Assembly (NCBI RefSeq): GCF_008801835.1
Contig: NZ_VZOW01000024.1
Coordinates: 1 to 64,000, forward strand
Length of the DNA: 64,000 bases
Direction of reading: 5' to 3'
Source of the DNA: Cupriavidus pauculus
Lineage (GTDB): Bacteria; Pseudomonadota; Gammaproteobacteria; Burkholderiales; Burkholderiaceae
Shown here: in pieces, positions 62,311 through 64,000 of the stretch
Layout of the letters: each line of letters begins with the position of its first letter
How positions within the stretch are numbered: the first letter of the stretch is position 1
Notes under the pieces: model-generated
The model's database searches: none
What the model saw: the letters and a program-made list of their open reading frames with translations, nothing else
What the model was told of the DNA's origin: nothing
Position numbers and translations under genes: made by a program

Positions 62311-62355
62311 ACGCGGGCTGCGGTATCGGCCGCGCCGCGCGCGGACTCCAAAACA

Positions 62356-62391
62356 AACACCCCGGCCGCTTCCACGACCGGGGTGTTTTCG
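62356..62391 (+). terminator. Terminator after the acyl-CoA dehydrogenase gene
   Basis: AACACCCCGG (62356-62365) pairs with CCGGGGTGTT (62378-62387), then TTTTCG. The rest of the gap to 62681 shows no gene. Confidence 0.85.
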
Positions 62392-62681
62392 TACTACGTT
62401 CGGGGCGCGCCCCATGGAGGTTTCCCGCTGCCGCGCCATGACGATCCGTAAGATCTTTCGTCGTTGGATGCCGTGATGCCTTTCAACAATGAACGTCCGC
62501 TCATCGCTGAAGGGCACAACAGCCGACGCTCATGGCGCGGCGCGCGGCGGCATGTCCTTCCCATCTAGAGTCCATGCCGCGCAAATCTGAACGACCCTGC
62601 CCGCCGTTCAGACCGCGGAAATCGTAAATCCTGTTTGTCGATGACTCTGCCGATTGCGCCAGAGCCCGTTAAGTCCCGCGT

Positions 62682-62864
62682 TTATTTGCCGAGTTCGTGG
62701 CCGATCACGCCGCCCACCACGGCACCGCCAACTGTACCGGCGGTGCTGCCGCCGGTGGCTTCATGTCCAACTACACCGCCGGCCACCGCGCCTGTTGCGG
62801 TGCAGCCCGACAACGCCCACCAGCATGCGCTGATTGCCAGTGCTCCTGCGACTCGTTTCCACAT
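62682..62864 (-). CDS. Small glycine-zipper lipoprotein
   Basis: The 60-residue protein has a lipoprotein signal with lipobox LSGC (about residue 21), then a Gly/Val-rich zipper (VAGGVVGHEATGGSTAG, GGAVVGGVIGHELGK) of the 2TM glycine-zipper kind. It probably inserts in the outer membrane; the precise role is unknown. ATG 62864 follows CAGGAGAAAA, and the longer frame to 62954 is not needed. Confidence 0.85.
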   Translation of the reverse strand: MWKRVAGALAISACWWALSGCTATGAVAGGVVGHEATGGSTAGTVGGAVVGGVIGHELGK

Positions 62865-63281
62865 GGTTTTTTCTCCTGCTGCGCGGCGCCGGTGGTTGTT
62901 TCGTTTGTCCGAGGCCGCGCGTTCATCACGACTCAAGGATAGGTGCGCGCGCATCGTCAGCCTTTCGGGCGCACGCTGATTGCGATGTAGGAATTTGTCG
63001 GACGATCGCGGGCGTCCCGTGGTTGCATGTCAAGGGGACATTGCCGCGCCGCACTCCCATGCGGGTTGGCGCGCGGGCACGACCGTGCGCTGGGCGTGAG
63101 CGGGCCAGCGAGGGGAAATCCGCGGGTGCGGCATTTACGCGGCTGATGCAAAATCCCGCTTCAGTCCGGTTTGCAAATACCGATAACCGATGCAGAGGGC
63201 GGGAATTGCACGTTTACACGTTCCGTCATCCTGTGCCGCCAGAATCGCGGGCCAGCAAAGCCACTGCCCCGTCACGCCCCA
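62865..63281. other. Intergenic region before the MHYT gene
   Basis: 417 bp with no supported gene or clear regulatory element; the divergent promoters of the lipoprotein and MHYT genes must lie here. Confidence 0.4.
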
Positions 63282-64000
63282 ATGATGTCCCCCAGTTACG
63301 ACGCGCCTCTCGTCTTGTTTTCCGTGCTTGTCGCCATCCTCGCGTCCTACACCGCGCTGGACATGGCCGGGCGTATTGCCACTGCCGCGCGCGGCCGCTA
63401 CGCGCGCATGTGGCTGGCTGGCGGCTCGATTGCCATGGGGTTTGGCATCTGGTCGATGCACTTCGTCGGCATGCTCGCCTTCCGCCTGCCGATCCCGCTG
63501 GGCTACGACCCGGCGATCACCGGGCTTTCGCTGCTGATCGCGGTGCTGGCGTCGGCCTTCGCACTGCGGCTCGTCAGCCGGGATCATCTGCCGCCCGGGC
63601 GCCTGGCGCTGGGCGCGTTGGCGCTGGGGGCGGCGGTGGCCAGCATGCACTACACCGGCATGGCGGCAATGCGCATGCGCCCCGGCATCGACTACGACCC
63701 GCTGCTGTTCGTAGTGTCCATTGTCGTTGCCGTGGGCGCCTCGGGCGCGGCGCTGTGGATCGCGTTCCGGCTGCGTCGCAGCATGCCGCGCGTCCATCAG
63801 TTGCGATTTGGCGCGGCGGTGGTGATGGGCGGCGCAATCGCGGCGATGCACTACACGGGCATGGCGGCGGCGCAGTTTCCGCTCGGCAGCGTGTGCGGCG
63901 CGGCCACGGACGGCATGGACCCCCACGCGCTGGCCGTGCCGATCCTGGTGATCACGGTTTGCGTACTGGCCGTGGCGCTGATCACGTCGGTGCTCGACAT
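63282..64000 (+). CDS. MHYT-domain sensor protein, N-terminal part
   Basis: An open frame starts at ATG 63282 (or 63285) and leaves the window at 64000. It encodes at least seven membrane segments with three MHYT-type units: SMHFVGM, SMHYTGM and AMHYTGM. MHYT domains are thought to sense O2, CO or NO through bound copper. They are usually joined to GGDEF/EAL, kinase or HTH output domains, which would lie past the right edge. The tail reads LITSVLD, where the sensor domain ends. Confidence 0.88.
   Translation, partial: MMSPSYDAPLVLFSVLVAILASYTALDMAGRIATAARGRYARMWLAGGSIAMGFGIWSMHFVGMLAFRLPIPLGYDPAITGLSLLIAVLASAFALRLVSRDHLPPGRLALGALALGAAVASMHYTGMAAMRMRPGIDYDPLLFVVSIVVAVGASGAALWIAFRLRRSMPRVHQLRFGAAVVMGGAIAAMHYTGMAAAQFPLGSVCGAATDGMDPHALAVPILVITVCVLAVALITSVLD

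Noticed and set aside
1..64000. CRISPR arrays, tRNA or rRNA genes, insertion sequences, prophage
   Set aside because: I looked for regular direct repeats with spacers, cloverleaf and CCA-like patterns, transposase motifs and paired terminal repeats. The only regular repeat array is the four operators before hipB, which are palindromic and too short and few to be CRISPR.

Overview
The window is GC-rich, densely coded DNA from a beta-proteobacterium. The mix of a type VI secretion remnant at the left edge, oxalate/formate-type transporters, Bug/TctC-type binding protein, homogentisate genes and an aryl-polyene cluster points to Burkholderiaceae, most likely Cupriavidus or a close relative. This is an inference from gene content, not a search result. 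No rRNA, tRNA, CRISPR array, insertion sequence or prophage was recognised.

Layout. 1-4930: the end of a type VI secretion locus, with an accessory gene tail, a membrane protein and a TssM/IcmF-like protein whose P-loop is degenerate. 5149-7673: a small protein, a DUF427 protein, a GntR regulator and a TerC-family membrane protein. 7851-25039: a C2-acid (oxalate-type) catabolic island. It holds a ketopantoate-reductase-like gene, a GntR/FCD regulator, a SucCD-like CoA ligase, a TPP-dependent decarboxylase/lyase, a formyl-CoA transferase, a fused acyl-CoA synthetase (ADP-forming type), an FAH-family protein, two LysR regulators and two OFA-family transporters. A third OFA transporter sits 28 kb away at 52669. 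Seven copies of a 15-bp motif (GTATGTGRTATAYCA) lie in front of these genes, including the distant transporter. They define one regulon, probably controlled by the GntR protein at 9149.

25211-31875: an alcohol-dehydrogenase-like protein, an alpha/beta hydrolase with a TetR repressor and two matching operators, a small XRE protein, and the hmgA-fahA pair for homogentisate breakdown. 32082-47731: an 18-gene, tightly overlapping aryl-polyene (APE) cluster. It has two ACPs, ketosynthases, ketoreductase, dehydratases, an AMP-ligase fused to a dehydratase, acyl- and glycosyltransferases, a LolA-like carrier, an MMPL exporter, a PPTase, and an FAD enzyme carrying a halogenase-like WxWxIP motif. 47766-50352: an IclR regulator and a hipBA module. 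The hipBA promoter carries four 16-bp operators spaced exactly 27 bp apart.

50717-64000: a secreted short-repeat protein, a hydrolase, the third OFA transporter, a TetR-squalene/hopene cyclase pair, two small conserved proteins, a DyP peroxidase, a MetQ-like binding protein, a cupin, a Bug-type binding protein, an acyl-CoA dehydrogenase, a glycine-zipper lipoprotein and the start of an MHYT sensor protein.

The most notable items are the dispersed oxalate-type regulon (whose key enzymes depart from the textbook Oxc/Frc pair), the 27-bp-period operator array before hipBA, and the APE cluster with a possible halogenase.
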